A DNA stretch of 64,000 bases from an uncultured Bacteroides sp. (GTDB lineage Bacteria; Bacteroidota; Bacteroidia; Bacteroidales; Bacteroidaceae): the NCBI RefSeq assembly GCF_963677945.1, contig NZ_OY782578.1:3873258-3937257 (forward strand), written 5' to 3'. The notes under the pieces are model-generated. The model was given only the letters and a program-made list of their open reading frames with translations. It did not search any database and was not told where the DNA came from. Of the stretch, positions 1 to 12,880 are shown one piece after another (position 1 is the stretch's first letter; the number at the start of each line of letters is the position of its first letter). Made by a program: the position numbers and the translations under genes.

Positions 1-1520
1 ATCGTAGACCCATATTCAGTAACCACACTAGGGATGCCTGGGTTAAGGTATAATCTTGCTCCATCTCCATTATAGCCAGCAATATCTCCTAACTTGTCTA
101 TCTCACCTCTTTGACAACCGCCGATACCAACAGGACGAGTAGGATCCAACTTATGCGTAAGAGTAGTAAGCTCTTTTAAAAACTCCCGGACTTTAACAAT
201 GGTATTTCCACCCGTAAAAAAAGGTTCGTTACACATGCTCCAGACAATGATTGAAGGATGGTTCCGATGGATTCGGATCATTTCACGTAAGTTACTCTTT
301 ACACTTTCCTCAAAATAAGGTTGATCATCTTTATTCATAGGATAAGCGCCCGCTCCTTCATACCAGTTATTGGTCTCCCGTTGTGTACCACCAGAACCCC
401 AAAAATCATTTTCCTCCCAGAGCATTATACCCAAAGTATCACAAGCATCAGAGTATGAAGGATCATGAGGATAATGAGAACCACGGATGAAATCCATACC
501 ACAATCTTTTATCATATGAATGTCACGCGCAAGAGCTGAATTTGTTACTGCACTGGCCCAACCAGCATGATCCTGATGTGCATTGGCTCCTTTAAAATAA
601 TAATGTTCCCCATTAAGGAAAAAACCACGGTCGGCAGTCCATTCCATCCATCGGAATCCAAAGGGAGTTTCATAGGTATCAAGAACCTTTTTCCCATCAA
701 GAATCGTACTAACGGCCTTGTACATAAATGGACTTTTGGGAGACCAGAGTTTCGGTTGTTTAATAGATTCAGTTGTCTGTTCCAGTATGATTGTCGAATC
801 TGCTGGTATTATTCTTTTCGAATTGATAGTAGTAACCACGTTACCTGCAGGATCAACAATATCAGTCTTCAATGTGTAGTTCTTCGATACAGATCCACTA
901 TTTCTTATTTCTGTTTTGATATTAACAATACCAGATTCTTTAGAAAGCTTTGGGGTAGTAACAAACGTTCCATACCATGTTACATGAACAGAATCCGTCA
1001 CTACCAAATAAACATCACGATAAATTCCACCAGTGAAATTGTGATCACCATTGCGAGGAGCCAAACGTGGACTCCACTCATTATTTAGCCGTACAGCTAA
1101 AACATTTTGCCCTGTCTTCAATGCATCAGTAATATCATAAGAGAAACCAGTATATCCACCTTGATGTATGCCAACAGACTTTTCATTTACAAATATTTCA
1201 GCAACACGAAAAGCTCCTTCAAATTCAATGAATACTCGCTTGGATTTCCATTCAGCAGGAACATTAATCTTTTTCCGGTACCAACCATAGCCGGTGTACC
1301 AGTGTTCGGACTGGAAATATGGTATACTAAAATTATGAGGTAAATTAACATTGCTCCATTTATTATCGTTGAAGGAAATATCTTTAGCATCTTTATAATC
1401 ACCTAACTGAAACTTCCACTCTCTATTTATAGATATTTTCTCTCGAACTTTAGCATGGACCATAACGCTCAAACAAAATTCTCCAAAAAAAACAAAAAGC
1501 AATATTAATATTTTCTTCAT
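1..1520 (-). CDS. Glycoside hydrolase family 2 (beta-galactosidase/glucuronidase-like), partial
   Basis: Secreted exo-glycosidase of the GH2 clan, cut off at its C-terminus by the window edge. The protein reads MKKILILLFVFFGEF as a signal peptide, then a galactose-binding-like jelly roll (about residues 35-190, with PHNFSIPYF and EFEGAFRVAE), an Ig-like domain (about 195-300) and the TIM barrel. The acid/base Glu is in WSMCNEP (about E432) and the nucleophile is in VVTEYGS (about E502), so both catalytic residues are present before the edge. An in-frame ATG 12 bases upstream (1532) is an alternative start; I prefer 1520 because it gives a cleaner signal peptide. It is the last visible gene of a leftward operon, 58 bases after the GH43 gene. 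The exact sugar (galactose, glucuronic acid or arabinose) cannot be decided from sequence alone. Confidence 0.88.
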   Translation of the reverse strand, partial: MKKILILLFVFFGEFCLSVMVHAKVREKISINREWKFQLGDYKDAKDISFNDNKWSNVNLPHNFSIPYFQSEHWYTGYGWYRKKINVPAEWKSKRVFIEFEGAFRVAEIFVNEKSVGIHQGGYTGFSYDITDALKTGQNVLAVRLNNEWSPRLAPRNGDHNFTGGIYRDVYLVVTDSVHVTWYGTFVTTPKLSKESGIVNIKTEIRNSGSVSKNYTLKTDIVDPAGNVVTTINSKRIIPADSTIILEQTTESIKQPKLWSPKSPFMYKAVSTILDGKKVLDTYETPFGFRWMEWTADRGFFLNGEHYYFKGANAHQDHAGWASAVTNSALARDIHMIKDCGMDFIRGSHYPHDPSYSDACDTLGIMLWEENDFWGSGGTQRETNNWYEGAGAYPMNKDDQPYFEESVKSNLREMIRIHRNHPSIIVWSMCNEPFFTGGNTIVKVREFLKELTTLTHKLDPTRPVGIGGCQRGEIDKLGDIAGYNGDGARLYLNPGIPSVVTEYGST

Positions 1521-1578
1521 CTGTGTTTGCATAAACTATAAAGCTGATAAAAAGGAATTATGGGTTACTGGTATTTAC

Positions 1579-3186
1579 TTATTGTGGAATCCTTTTATAT
1601 TTAAAGTAGTCAACATCAATAAAACCTCCTATTGATTTTGTTGCATAATTGAAAATTGCAAACTTCGTACCCATGAAAAGCTTTTTATAATCGAATATCA
1701 TTTTAAACTCCCTACCTATTGGAATCCAGTTTATATTATCCAAGCTATAACTAAACGTTGCTATATCTTTATTCAGATTGAAATCACAATCTATACACAG
1801 ATATATAATATTCTCAGACAATTCAACGCGGGCTTTTTCTTCCACCTGAACTCCATTTATTGCCTTACTAGCTCCATCCAGATCAGCTACATTAGTTGAC
1901 ATTGTGAGATACTTTTTATTTCCATCCATTACGACAGATAAAAGAGCTGAATTTCCATTAAACGCACTGAATCCAGCAACATCACCATCTTTCATTTTTG
2001 AAACATCCAATGTTACTACTCCACTACATTTAGGTCCTTCCATTCGCTGAGTTATAGTATTAGGAGCAGCATATAAGTTATTAACTACCCTACTGGTTTT
2101 TAGCCTTAAAAAGCCCGGACGCTCAGTTAATGACCAGAAATCATTAATAGGGTTATGATTCCACTGCCAGTTTATTTTCAGTTTGGTATTATTAAAATCA
2201 TCACTTTCAACAAACTTTTTCCCTGTATCAAAGGTCTTTAAAGGAACTTGGCCGGTTAACGGCACATGCCCTGTTTCATCTCCCAACATAGGCCATCCGT
2301 CCACCCATCGACAAGGCATTAAGAGAGGTACGCGCCCAATACCTCCACGATCTTGAAACACCAGTCCATACCAATTGCCTTTTTCATCATCAATGATACA
2401 ACCTTGCCCTGCATAAGGAAAGCCATTAAAATTATCTTCCAGAATTACTTTCTTCTCATAAGGTCCGGTAATCTTATCAGCGCGGTAACAAACTTGTCTG
2501 CGTTTTCCATTTTTAGGCCAGGAAATCATCAACAGGTAATACTTTCCATTATGCTTGATAACCTGACTACCTTCCAGCAATCCGGTTTCTTCCTTATCGC
2601 GTTCAAAAATCTTCATGTTAACACCATCTGGCTTCACATCTGAGAAATCGCTTTTGAGTTCTTTAAGAGAACCTGTTCCTGAAAACACATATATCCTGTC
2701 ATCGTCATCAAAGAATAAAGATGCATCGTGAAAATGTTGTGTTCTCGAAACTAAAGTCCATTTACCCGCCGGATTAGTTGTTGAATAGATATAAGCTCTG
2801 AACGGATCATCGTTTGGAGAGAATAACACATAAAATTTCCCTTTATGATAACGAATTGATGAAGCCCACTGACCACGTCCGTATACTGTTCCATCCACTA
2901 AATCATATTTAGAATTATCTGTTAGCTTATCAAAGACATAATTTACAATCTCCCAATGTACCAAATCCTTTGATTTCATTATTGGAGCACCTGGCATTAA
3001 ATGCATTGTGGTGCTTATCAAATAAAAATCACTACCGGATCTGGTTACAGATAAGTCTGGCACATCGGCATTAATTATAGGGTTAATATAGGTCGTGCTA
3101 TAAGATTTTTTAGTTTGTCCTACCATTGGTTGGGTTGCACCAAAGGCAGCCAGTGCGACGGAAAGTAAAAAAGTGTATCTATTCAT
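1579..3186 (-). CDS. Glycoside hydrolase family 43 (beta-xylosidase/arabinofuranosidase type)
   Basis: Secreted GH43 five-bladed propeller enzyme, 535 residues. A signal peptide ends near residue 24. The three expected acidic residues are visible: the general base in ADVPDLS (D44), the pKa-modulating Asp in HFHDASLF (D154) and the general acid in LLEGSQVIK (E205). After about residue 335 comes a beta-sandwich (SDDFNNTKLKINWQWNHNP), the concanavalin-like C-terminal domain found in xylosidase/arabinofuranosidase GH43 subfamilies. It would remove xylose or arabinofuranose from hemicellulose oligosaccharides in the periplasm. It lies 36 bases downstream of GH95, clearly in the same operon. Family is certain; the sugar specificity is inferred from the C-terminal domain and the neighbours. 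Confidence 0.92.
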   Translation of the reverse strand: MNRYTFLLSVALAAFGATQPMVGQTKKSYSTTYINPIINADVPDLSVTRSGSDFYLISTTMHLMPGAPIMKSKDLVHWEIVNYVFDKLTDNSKYDLVDGTVYGRGQWASSIRYHKGKFYVLFSPNDDPFRAYIYSTTNPAGKWTLVSRTQHFHDASLFFDDDDRIYVFSGTGSLKELKSDFSDVKPDGVNMKIFERDKEETGLLEGSQVIKHNGKYYLLMISWPKNGKRRQVCYRADKITGPYEKKVILEDNFNGFPYAGQGCIIDDEKGNWYGLVFQDRGGIGRVPLLMPCRWVDGWPMLGDETGHVPLTGQVPLKTFDTGKKFVESDDFNNTKLKINWQWNHNPINDFWSLTERPGFLRLKTSRVVNNLYAAPNTITQRMEGPKCSGVVTLDVSKMKDGDVAGFSAFNGNSALLSVVMDGNKKYLTMSTNVADLDGASKAINGVQVEEKARVELSENIIYLCIDCDFNLNKDIATFSYSLDNINWIPIGREFKMIFDYKKLFMGTKFAIFNYATKSIGGFIDVDYFKYKRIPQ

Positions 3187-3222
3187 TCTATTATTTCCTT
3201 TGAAATCATCAATTATAACAAG

Positions 3223-5694
3223 CTATTTTTTACAAATGATTGTATAAGTTTTACCAGCTTCAGTAGGCAGATCATATAACCAGGTTTGTTTAAGATGCAG
3301 AGCATTTATTTTTGCTGAAGCAGAGATCAAAGGATTCTTTACTTTAGCAGTATCAAAGAATGGATTTGAATTCTCCCCTAAAGCTACTTTTAAAGTTTTA
3401 CCGCCTATCATAGTAACTTCATTAGGAACACGAATACGGCAGTTTCCACCTAAATGAGATTTTATGATAATCTTCTGCACCTTATTATTTTCCCAAATGA
3501 TGTTCACATCGAAACCACCATAAGTTCTCAAGCCGCTGATGCTTCCTTTTTTCCAGTCATCAGGCAATGCCGGTAAAATATCAATAGCTCCATCGTGACT
3601 TTGCAAAAGCATTTCCGTAATACCCGAAGTACAGCCAAAATTTCCGTCTATCTGAAATGGCGGATGCGCATCAAAGAAATTAGGATAAGTACCACCACTC
3701 TTTTCTTTTACCGGATCAACAAGCGTTAATTGGTCAGTAATGAGTTTTCGTGCATGATTACCATCAAGCAAACGTGCCCAGAAATTCACTTTCCAGCCCA
3801 TCGACCATCCGGTAGACACGTCACCACGATGAATAAGTGTTGTACGTGCAGCATCAAATAAATCGGGATTTATATATGGTGAAATCTGATTACTCGGGTA
3901 CAAACCATATAGGTGTGACACATGTCTATGTTGATCATTAGGATCATCCCAGTCTCCTATCCACTCCTGTAACTGACCAAAACGACCAATCTGCATCGGT
4001 GGAAGATTATTTAATATCTTTTGAAAATTAGCCATCAATGCTTCATCTTTTTTCAGCAACTTAGCAGCCTTAATCGTTTTGGTAAACAAATCGAAAAGAA
4101 TCTGATTATCCATAGTTGTTCCGTAGGTAAGTGCACATCCGGAATGCCCCGACGGAGTATTCTCCGGCGACATAGAAGGACTTACCACCAACCATTTATG
4201 AGAAGGTTCTTCTATAAGAAAATCTTTATAAAATTCACAAGCTGATTTTAATACGGGATAAACTGATTCCAAGTATTTTAAATCGCCACTATACAAGTAT
4301 TTCTCCCATAAATGTTGTGACAGCCATGCACCACCCATCGACCATAATCCAGCATTAGCAAAATCAACCACACCGGAAATACGCCAGATATCAGTATTAT
4401 GATGAGCCACCCAGCCATTACAACCATACATTGTTTTAGCTGTTTGTTTGCCCGTTTCTGACAGCTCTTTTATCAACTGAATCAATGGTTCATGCATTTC
4501 AGACATGTTACATTTCTCGGCAGGCCAATAATTCATTTCCGTATTGATATTGATGGTATACTTACTATCCCATGCCGGATGAGTGCTACCATTCCATATA
4601 CCCTGAAGATTAGCCGGTTGACCTCCCGGTTGAGAAGATGAAATCAACAAATAACGGCCAAATTGATAATACATAGAAATCAATTCTGGATCAAATGACT
4701 TTGAAAAATTCTTAATTCTCTCATCAGTTGGCAGTTTTGCTGCCGATGAAGTACCCAGATCAAAATTTACGCGATTAAAATATTTCTGAAATGCAGCTAT
4801 ATGGTTGTTAAGCATTGTTGAATAAGGCTTATTCTGAGCAGCTGTAAGATAGCTTATGCATTTCTTGGTTTCATCTGTCGATAAAGTTTTATAATCAATA
4901 AAATTAGTAGCAATAGATATCAGGATAACAACTTCATTAGCCTTACTTACATTGATCTTATTTGACTCAATTGCTGTAGTTCCACCTGAATTTAAGATTT
5001 TTGCACGAGCATCGAATTTCACTTGTCCCGTTACTCCTTCATGAGTGCCAGATAAGCCTGTCATTTCGAGAGTTTTGCTATCCAGCACCTTTACCGATTT
5101 CTGCAGAGGTCCATCAAAACTTGCTACAAAAGATAATTTTCCAGGTTTACTGGCAGTAAGTCTTACAACAATAACCTGATCTGGTTTCGATGCAAAAACC
5201 TCTCTTTTATAAGTTACTCCATCCACTTTATAGGAAGTGGTAAAAACAGCTCTTTCCAGATCGAGTTCCCTGTAATAATCAGTATAATTATTATTGCCAT
5301 TAAATGCAAGATTCAGATTACCAACCACCTGAAACATTGAACCATGTAATTGTTTTGCTGTAAGTCCCTTGTTTGCCAGAAAATCGGCTCGTTTGTAGTC
5401 CTCTTTAAAAATATAGTATCGCACTGAGTCAAGTACGGATAAGCCATCAGGATTGTCGTTACGTGATGGTCCACCTGACCAGAAAGTTCCTTCATTTAAC
5501 TGTAGTTTCTCATTAACAGGATCTCCGAAAACCATTGCTGCCAGTCTGCCGTTACCAATTGGAAGCGCTTCGTTCCATACTTTAGCAGGTTTATCATACC
5601 ACATTTTAAGTTTTCCGCCTTTTTGTGCCCATGCATTTGGAATAGCAAGAAGGCAGAATAATAAAATCAGTACTGAAATTTTAGTGTTGTTCAT
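3223..5694 (-). CDS. Glycoside hydrolase family 95 (alpha-L-fucosidase / alpha-L-galactosidase)
   Basis: 823-residue secreted GH95 enzyme with a signal peptide ending in AWAQ. The start of the mature domain (MWYDKPAKVWNEALPIGNGR) is diagnostic. Residues matching the inverting mechanism of the family are present: the Asn pair in ININTEMNYW (N382, N384) that helps the catalytic water, the acid Glu in SMSPEN (E511) and the Asp in QIDGNFG (D683). The order is N-terminal beta domain, (alpha/alpha)6 barrel and C-terminal beta domain. Family members cut alpha-1,2-L-fucose or alpha-L-galactose; in Bacteroides loci for complex xylan the GH95 member is an L-galactosidase, which would fit the GH43, GH127 and feruloyl-esterase neighbours here. 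It is 95 bases downstream of the GH127 gene, in the same operon. Confidence 0.94.
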   Translation of the reverse strand: MNNTKISVLILLFCLLAIPNAWAQKGGKLKMWYDKPAKVWNEALPIGNGRLAAMVFGDPVNEKLQLNEGTFWSGGPSRNDNPDGLSVLDSVRYYIFKEDYKRADFLANKGLTAKQLHGSMFQVVGNLNLAFNGNNNYTDYYRELDLERAVFTTSYKVDGVTYKREVFASKPDQVIVVRLTASKPGKLSFVASFDGPLQKSVKVLDSKTLEMTGLSGTHEGVTGQVKFDARAKILNSGGTTAIESNKINVSKANEVVILISIATNFIDYKTLSTDETKKCISYLTAAQNKPYSTMLNNHIAAFQKYFNRVNFDLGTSSAAKLPTDERIKNFSKSFDPELISMYYQFGRYLLISSSQPGGQPANLQGIWNGSTHPAWDSKYTININTEMNYWPAEKCNMSEMHEPLIQLIKELSETGKQTAKTMYGCNGWVAHHNTDIWRISGVVDFANAGLWSMGGAWLSQHLWEKYLYSGDLKYLESVYPVLKSACEFYKDFLIEEPSHKWLVVSPSMSPENTPSGHSGCALTYGTTMDNQILFDLFTKTIKAAKLLKKDEALMANFQKILNNLPPMQIGRFGQLQEWIGDWDDPNDQHRHVSHLYGLYPSNQISPYINPDLFDAARTTLIHRGDVSTGWSMGWKVNFWARLLDGNHARKLITDQLTLVDPVKEKSGGTYPNFFDAHPPFQIDGNFGCTSGITEMLLQSHDGAIDILPALPDDWKKGSISGLRTYGGFDVNIIWENNKVQKIIIKSHLGGNCRIRVPNEVTMIGGKTLKVALGENSNPFFDTAKVKNPLISASAKINALHLKQTWLYDLPTEAGKTYTIICKK

Positions 5695-5789
5695 TTTATA
5701 TATTTAAAGATTTTACATGATCAAAAGGATTAGCTGATAAATATTTATCAGCTAAGATCGATTATCACAGTTACTTATAATTACTAGTG

Positions 5790-8198
5790 CTATTTATTCC
5801 TGACTAAACGAACATAATAAACTGCTCCGGCAATATTATCAGGCAAAGATTGAAATTTAACCCTAACGTAATCTTTGTCCTTCAACATTGAATCAGGTAT
5901 AGGATATTCTACATTCCGGAATTCTTTTTTATTCCATTTATTACTTATATTCTCCGTTACCAACTTCTCATTATCAATGTAAATATCAAATTTCCTATTG
6001 CCCGTTTCAGCTCCCCAGTAACGCACCATCAAACTCAAACTTGTTTCCTTATTTGTAGCAAGTTTATAGCTAAAATATCCTTCATTGCGTGCATCACGCC
6101 AAAATTCATCCAAACTATTTCCGCTATTCGTATTTTGCTTTTCAGCAGCATGATCAACTTCCGGTTGCTGTTCCCCCGGAGCAACAAAGTCTATGGTACG
6201 TTTCTGCAAATCTGCTTTTTGTTGTTCCAATACAGAAAGTGAGTCAATATAAGAACGGTACTGACTGTTTGATAAAGTCATCCAATACATTTCATATCTC
6301 ACATCATGAATTTTGTAAAATGGTTCCAGTTCAACTTTTATCGGATTGACCATTTTAACCTGTGAGAAAGTAAAATTAAATGGTTTTCCGGCTACAGGAA
6401 TTACCTTATTTACTAATGAAGCAATATCATCTTCCACAATAATAGGAGCTTCATTCAAAGGTAATTTCTTTCCACTCGCAATATGCCCCCATCTTGAATC
6501 GTCAGCAACCAGACCTTTCAGATCCTCTGTACCCGTTTTGGCACTCAGCAAGATAGGACCGTATATAAAAGCTATATAATTAGAAACATTTGGCAGACGT
6601 TCAATATGAGTATTCATCGGAAATTTAATTTCTACTATATCCCCTTTTTTCCATATCCTGTCAATGCTTACATAAGATGACGGATGCCCAACAAAATCAA
6701 CAATCTTTCCATTAACCGTAATTTTCAGCTGTCCATCATTCACCCAATACGGATATCGAATCATCAACTTGAAACGAGCATTGCCACTGGTTATGGTAAG
6801 TTTTGTCTGTTCCTCATTGGGGAATGCAGTTTCCTGTCTTACTTTTATTTTTTTGCTTTTCCAGTTTAGTTCTGAAGCAATAAACAGATTCAAAAACAAC
6901 GAATCTTTAGAGTGAGTATAGATAAACTGACCATATTTACCATGATTCTCCATACCGCTTCCAACACAGCACCACATTCCCTCATTCGGGGTGGAATATA
7001 CCCTGTAATGACGTGGGCGAGCTGATGTGAAATATACATATCCACCATGCTCGGGGTGCTGAGAAGAGAGTATGTGGTTGAATAGCGTTCTTTCGTAATA
7101 ATCAGCATATTTAGCCAACGGATTAACTCGGAAAAGATCTTCTGTAAGTTTCAACATATTATAGGAATTACAACTTTCCGGCCCTTCTACATCATTAACA
7201 TAATCCGAGCAGGCACCTGCGCTCGGAAAAATTTCCCGTCTACTATTTCCACCAAATGCAAGAGAACGATTGGCTGTTACCGTTTCCCAGAAAAAGCTTC
7301 CAGCCTTTCCATAGTTATCATCGTGAGATAGTTCTGCTATTCTTTCAAAGCCTACAACTTTAGGCACCTGTGTATTCGCATGTTTATTATCAAGATTATC
7401 TGTATTTGCTGCCATTGCATCAAGCAACATTTTATGAGAGAAACGCTTAGCAGCAATCAAATACTTCTGATCGCCGGTCATCTGGTATGCATCGGCAAAA
7501 ACTTCATTCATACCACCATGCTCATTACCAAGCATCTCTTCCATTTTTATATCAGAAAGACCTGAAGTGACATTAATAGCCCAGTCGCAGAATTTTATAA
7601 AAATCCTTTTTGCTTCTTTGTTGCAGGTATATAACCATGCATCTCTAAGTCCGGCATACATTTTGTGTACGTTATACCAAGGTACCCAATACTTCCAGAT
7701 TGCACTAACATCGCCAGCCTTAATTTTACTCCATACACCTTTACTGTCAGGAACACCACCTACATATCCCTCGCCCCATTCAGAATGCATTTTTGTATTA
7801 GCATCCTGACAAGCTTTTAGTTCAGCAATCATGTATTCTAATCGCTTCTTACACTCTGCATTACCGGTAGCAGCATAATTAATTGCCATTGCCGAGAGGT
7901 AATGTCCTCCCACATGCCCATCCAGTCCAATCCAGTTTTCATAACTCTCACCTTTGGGAGCCAATCCTGCTTCCTTACGGTAAGGAGCCAGTAAACGATT
8001 AACATCATATTTCAAAAGTGTTTGAATATTCAGATCTCTGGCATGTTTAAAAGGACCGTTAAGCAAAGTCACATCACTTAAGGGAAAAGTATTCGGATAT
8101 AATTTATTCTGAGCTATAATACTATTACAAAATAATAAACTACAAATAAAGACACCAAGCTTTACCATTTTTGGCTTTAAAAGAAGAGCAGATTTCAT
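5790..8198 (-). CDS. GH127/GH146 beta-L-arabinofuranosidase
   Basis: 802 residues, DUF1680-type (alpha/alpha)6 enzyme that releases beta-L-arabinofuranose with a cysteine nucleophile held by zinc. The zinc and nucleophile set is complete: E341 and C343 in GPESCNSYN, and the adjacent pair C410-C411 in GMWCCVGSG, which includes the nucleophile. The C-terminal part (about residues 660-802, from NSLDEFWRDARNEGYFSYKL) is a beta-rich extra domain of the kind seen in Bacteroides GH146 proteins. Either M1 or M11 (start at 8168) could begin the protein; M11 places the hydrophobic stretch nearer the N-terminus. It sits 40 bases after a CE1 esterase and 95 bases before GH95. GH127 and GH146 cannot be separated with certainty by eye; the extra domain leans towards GH146. 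Confidence 0.9.
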   Translation of the reverse strand: MKSALLLKPKMVKLGVFICSLLFCNSIIAQNKLYPNTFPLSDVTLLNGPFKHARDLNIQTLLKYDVNRLLAPYRKEAGLAPKGESYENWIGLDGHVGGHYLSAMAINYAATGNAECKKRLEYMIAELKACQDANTKMHSEWGEGYVGGVPDSKGVWSKIKAGDVSAIWKYWVPWYNVHKMYAGLRDAWLYTCNKEAKRIFIKFCDWAINVTSGLSDIKMEEMLGNEHGGMNEVFADAYQMTGDQKYLIAAKRFSHKMLLDAMAANTDNLDNKHANTQVPKVVGFERIAELSHDDNYGKAGSFFWETVTANRSLAFGGNSRREIFPSAGACSDYVNDVEGPESCNSYNMLKLTEDLFRVNPLAKYADYYERTLFNHILSSQHPEHGGYVYFTSARPRHYRVYSTPNEGMWCCVGSGMENHGKYGQFIYTHSKDSLFLNLFIASELNWKSKKIKVRQETAFPNEEQTKLTITSGNARFKLMIRYPYWVNDGQLKITVNGKIVDFVGHPSSYVSIDRIWKKGDIVEIKFPMNTHIERLPNVSNYIAFIYGPILLSAKTGTEDLKGLVADDSRWGHIASGKKLPLNEAPIIVEDDIASLVNKVIPVAGKPFNFTFSQVKMVNPIKVELEPFYKIHDVRYEMYWMTLSNSQYRSYIDSLSVLEQQKADLQKRTIDFVAPGEQQPEVDHAAEKQNTNSGNSLDEFWRDARNEGYFSYKLATNKETSLSLMVRYWGAETGNRKFDIYIDNEKLVTENISNKWNKKEFRNVEYPIPDSMLKDKDYVRVKFQSLPDNIAGAVYYVRLVRNK

Positions 8199-8238
8199 TT
8201 CTTACAATTTATTCTATAGATTTTTACCGCTAACATAA

Positions 8239-9402
<1,164 letters not shown>

Positions 9403-9435
9403 TCAATAATCTATCATCTAACTATTGAAATCTTT

Positions 9436-11442
<2,007 letters not shown>

Positions 11443-11459
11443 TTAACTATGCGAGTATT

Positions 11460-11627
11460 TCAGGGAGCTGAAAAAATCGCCAGTAATTTAAACAGATTCA
11501 AATCAATTGATTCTCCCATTCTTTTATACCCGGCTTCATTAGGATGAAGAAAATCACCGTCGTGCATATCGGGCAGAATAGCTTCCGGAATATCCGGATT
11601 CTGCATAACTACTCTTCTGAATTGATT
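11460..11627 (-). pseudogene. Relic of an SGNH/GDSL esterase (C-terminal end only)
   Basis: Between the CE6 stop codon and the double esterase, the minus strand reads a short open stretch ending in TGA at 11460. It contains PDIPEAILPD, then DGDFLHPNEAGYKRMGESID. The Asp-x-x-His block (FLHPNEAGY) followed by a Met-Gly helix is the C-terminal signature of GDSL/SGNH hydrolases. Nothing upstream in this frame continues the protein: a stop lies at 11628-11630 and the CE6 gene occupies the space. It therefore looks like the tail of a deleted esterase gene that once sat in the operon. A 48-codon start at 11606 exists but a functional peptide is unlikely. Confidence 0.7.
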
Positions 11628-12469
11628 TTATATCCTAATAAAGAAAGCATTTCCACAGCATATCTTTTACCTAGTTTTCTATAACCTTCGGCAGTAAAGT
11701 GCAGTCCATCGCCTACAGCTGTGCAATCTTTGGAAGAAATAACATGTGAATTAGGAATTGTCTGAGGAAGTTTATTTATAATAGCATTCATACTTGCACA
11801 TTTACCACCCTGATCAGCAGCTACTAATTCACCAGCAAGTAAAGGCACTGATTTTGAGTTCAAATTCAAGTCCTTAAGCAGATTGTTATAAATGCCTTGC
11901 ACCTTAGACGGCCAAGTCTCATCATTTGTGTTTGATTCTCCCTGATGTAACAAGATTCCCTTTATTACACCCGACTTTTGAGCGATTTTAGCCATTTCAA
12001 CCAAACGTGCATAAGGATTACCATCATACTGATTTAGCATACCAATCATCCATGATGGAGCCGTCGCTACATAAGATTGATAATTATCTTTATCAAAAAG
12101 CTCTATTTTACACCCACCAACAGCTACATTTATTACACCAACTATGACATCCTTTGGCAGATTGGCAATCATCGTTCTACCAAAATAATCAGCAGGCGTT
12201 AAACCGGTATTACATCGGCATAATGGTGGAACGGCAGGATACCAGTTAGCCTTGGCTCTACCCATATCAGGGCAATCAACAGTTGACAAAACCTGAAAAC
12301 GGTTATCAGTCAGAGTTGTATCCTGTGGTTCTATTTTGGCATTTCCCTCCATATTTGATTGTCCCAAACAAATGAAAATATAAAAATTCTTATCCTGAGA
12401 ATAAGAATTCAAACTCAATGCAAGCAATGCTACAAATACCAATAAAGTAATCTTTGTTTTTCTTTTCAT
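11609..12469 (-). CDS. Carbohydrate esterase family 6-like acetyl (xylan) esterase, SASA domain
   Basis: 286-residue secreted SGNH-fold esterase. The signal peptide ends near NSYSQ. Block I is ICLGQSNMEGN with nucleophile S38, the oxyanion Gly is in NVAVGGCKIE, the Asn/Gln block is HQGESNTND, and the Asp/His pair is in GDGLHFTAEGY (D254, H257). This is the DUF303/SASA pattern of CE6 acetyl xylan esterases and related sialate O-acetylesterases. The surrounding arabinoxylan-type enzymes favour removal of acetyl groups from xylan. It is the first gene of the leftward operon, with a possible -7 box about 50 bases upstream. It reads straight into the GDSL relic at its 3' end. Confidence 0.88.
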   Translation of the reverse strand: MKRKTKITLLVFVALLALSLNSYSQDKNFYIFICLGQSNMEGNAKIEPQDTTLTDNRFQVLSTVDCPDMGRAKANWYPAVPPLCRCNTGLTPADYFGRTMIANLPKDVIVGVINVAVGGCKIELFDKDNYQSYVATAPSWMIGMLNQYDGNPYARLVEMAKIAQKSGVIKGILLHQGESNTNDETWPSKVQGIYNNLLKDLNLNSKSVPLLAGELVAADQGGKCASMNAIINKLPQTIPNSHVISSKDCTAVGDGLHFTAEGYRKLGKRYAVEMLSLLGYKINSEE

Positions 12470-12521
12470 ATTCTATTTAAGTTATCAATTGTCTTTTTCC
12501 TGATATTAAATTTATATAAAG

Positions 12522-12529
12522 CAAAAATA
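12522..12529 (-). promoter_or_regulatory. Possible -7 box for the leftward CAZyme operon
   Basis: On the minus strand this reads TATTTTTG, matching the Bacteroidetes TAnnTTTG -7 element, 53 bases upstream of the CE6 start. No TTTG-like -33 element lies at the usual 18-20 base distance, so the call is weak. Confidence 0.3.
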
Positions 12530-12880
12530 GCCTTACCATATTGTTCTCTATTTCAAATTAAGATATTTGGTTTTCAATTTTAGATAAAAGTAAAACTGGA
12601 TTTACTTAAAAGCAGATATATAAACCAGATAATAAAAAGTATTAGATAAATACTTGGTGAAACCTTATTAGGTTTATGTCTATAAAAAATAGTGTATAAA
12701 ATCAATTATATGCTGAATAATGTCTGTTTTGTATTTCCATTTGTCTAAAATGTAACCTCGTGTTTCTACCATTTAATTTACTTTTGCAATCGAGGTCAAA
12801 TTAGTATAAAGAAATAAGCAATAAAATTACAACCTAAAAATTCAATTAAATAAATTATAACCTTAAAAACTAACACGAAC
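12530..12880. other. Intergenic region between the two arms of the CAZyme locus
   Basis: AT-rich, with no open frame of note. On the plus strand TACTTTTG at 12779-12786 fits a -7 box followed by a ~95-base leader that runs to the ATG of the SusC relic, the arrangement usual for susC genes. No regulator gene or clear operator was seen. Confidence 0.4.

Noticed and set aside
567-1088. A 173-codon open frame on the plus strand at the left end
   Set aside because: Lies opposite the GH2 gene, whose domains and catalytic residues are continuous on the minus strand.
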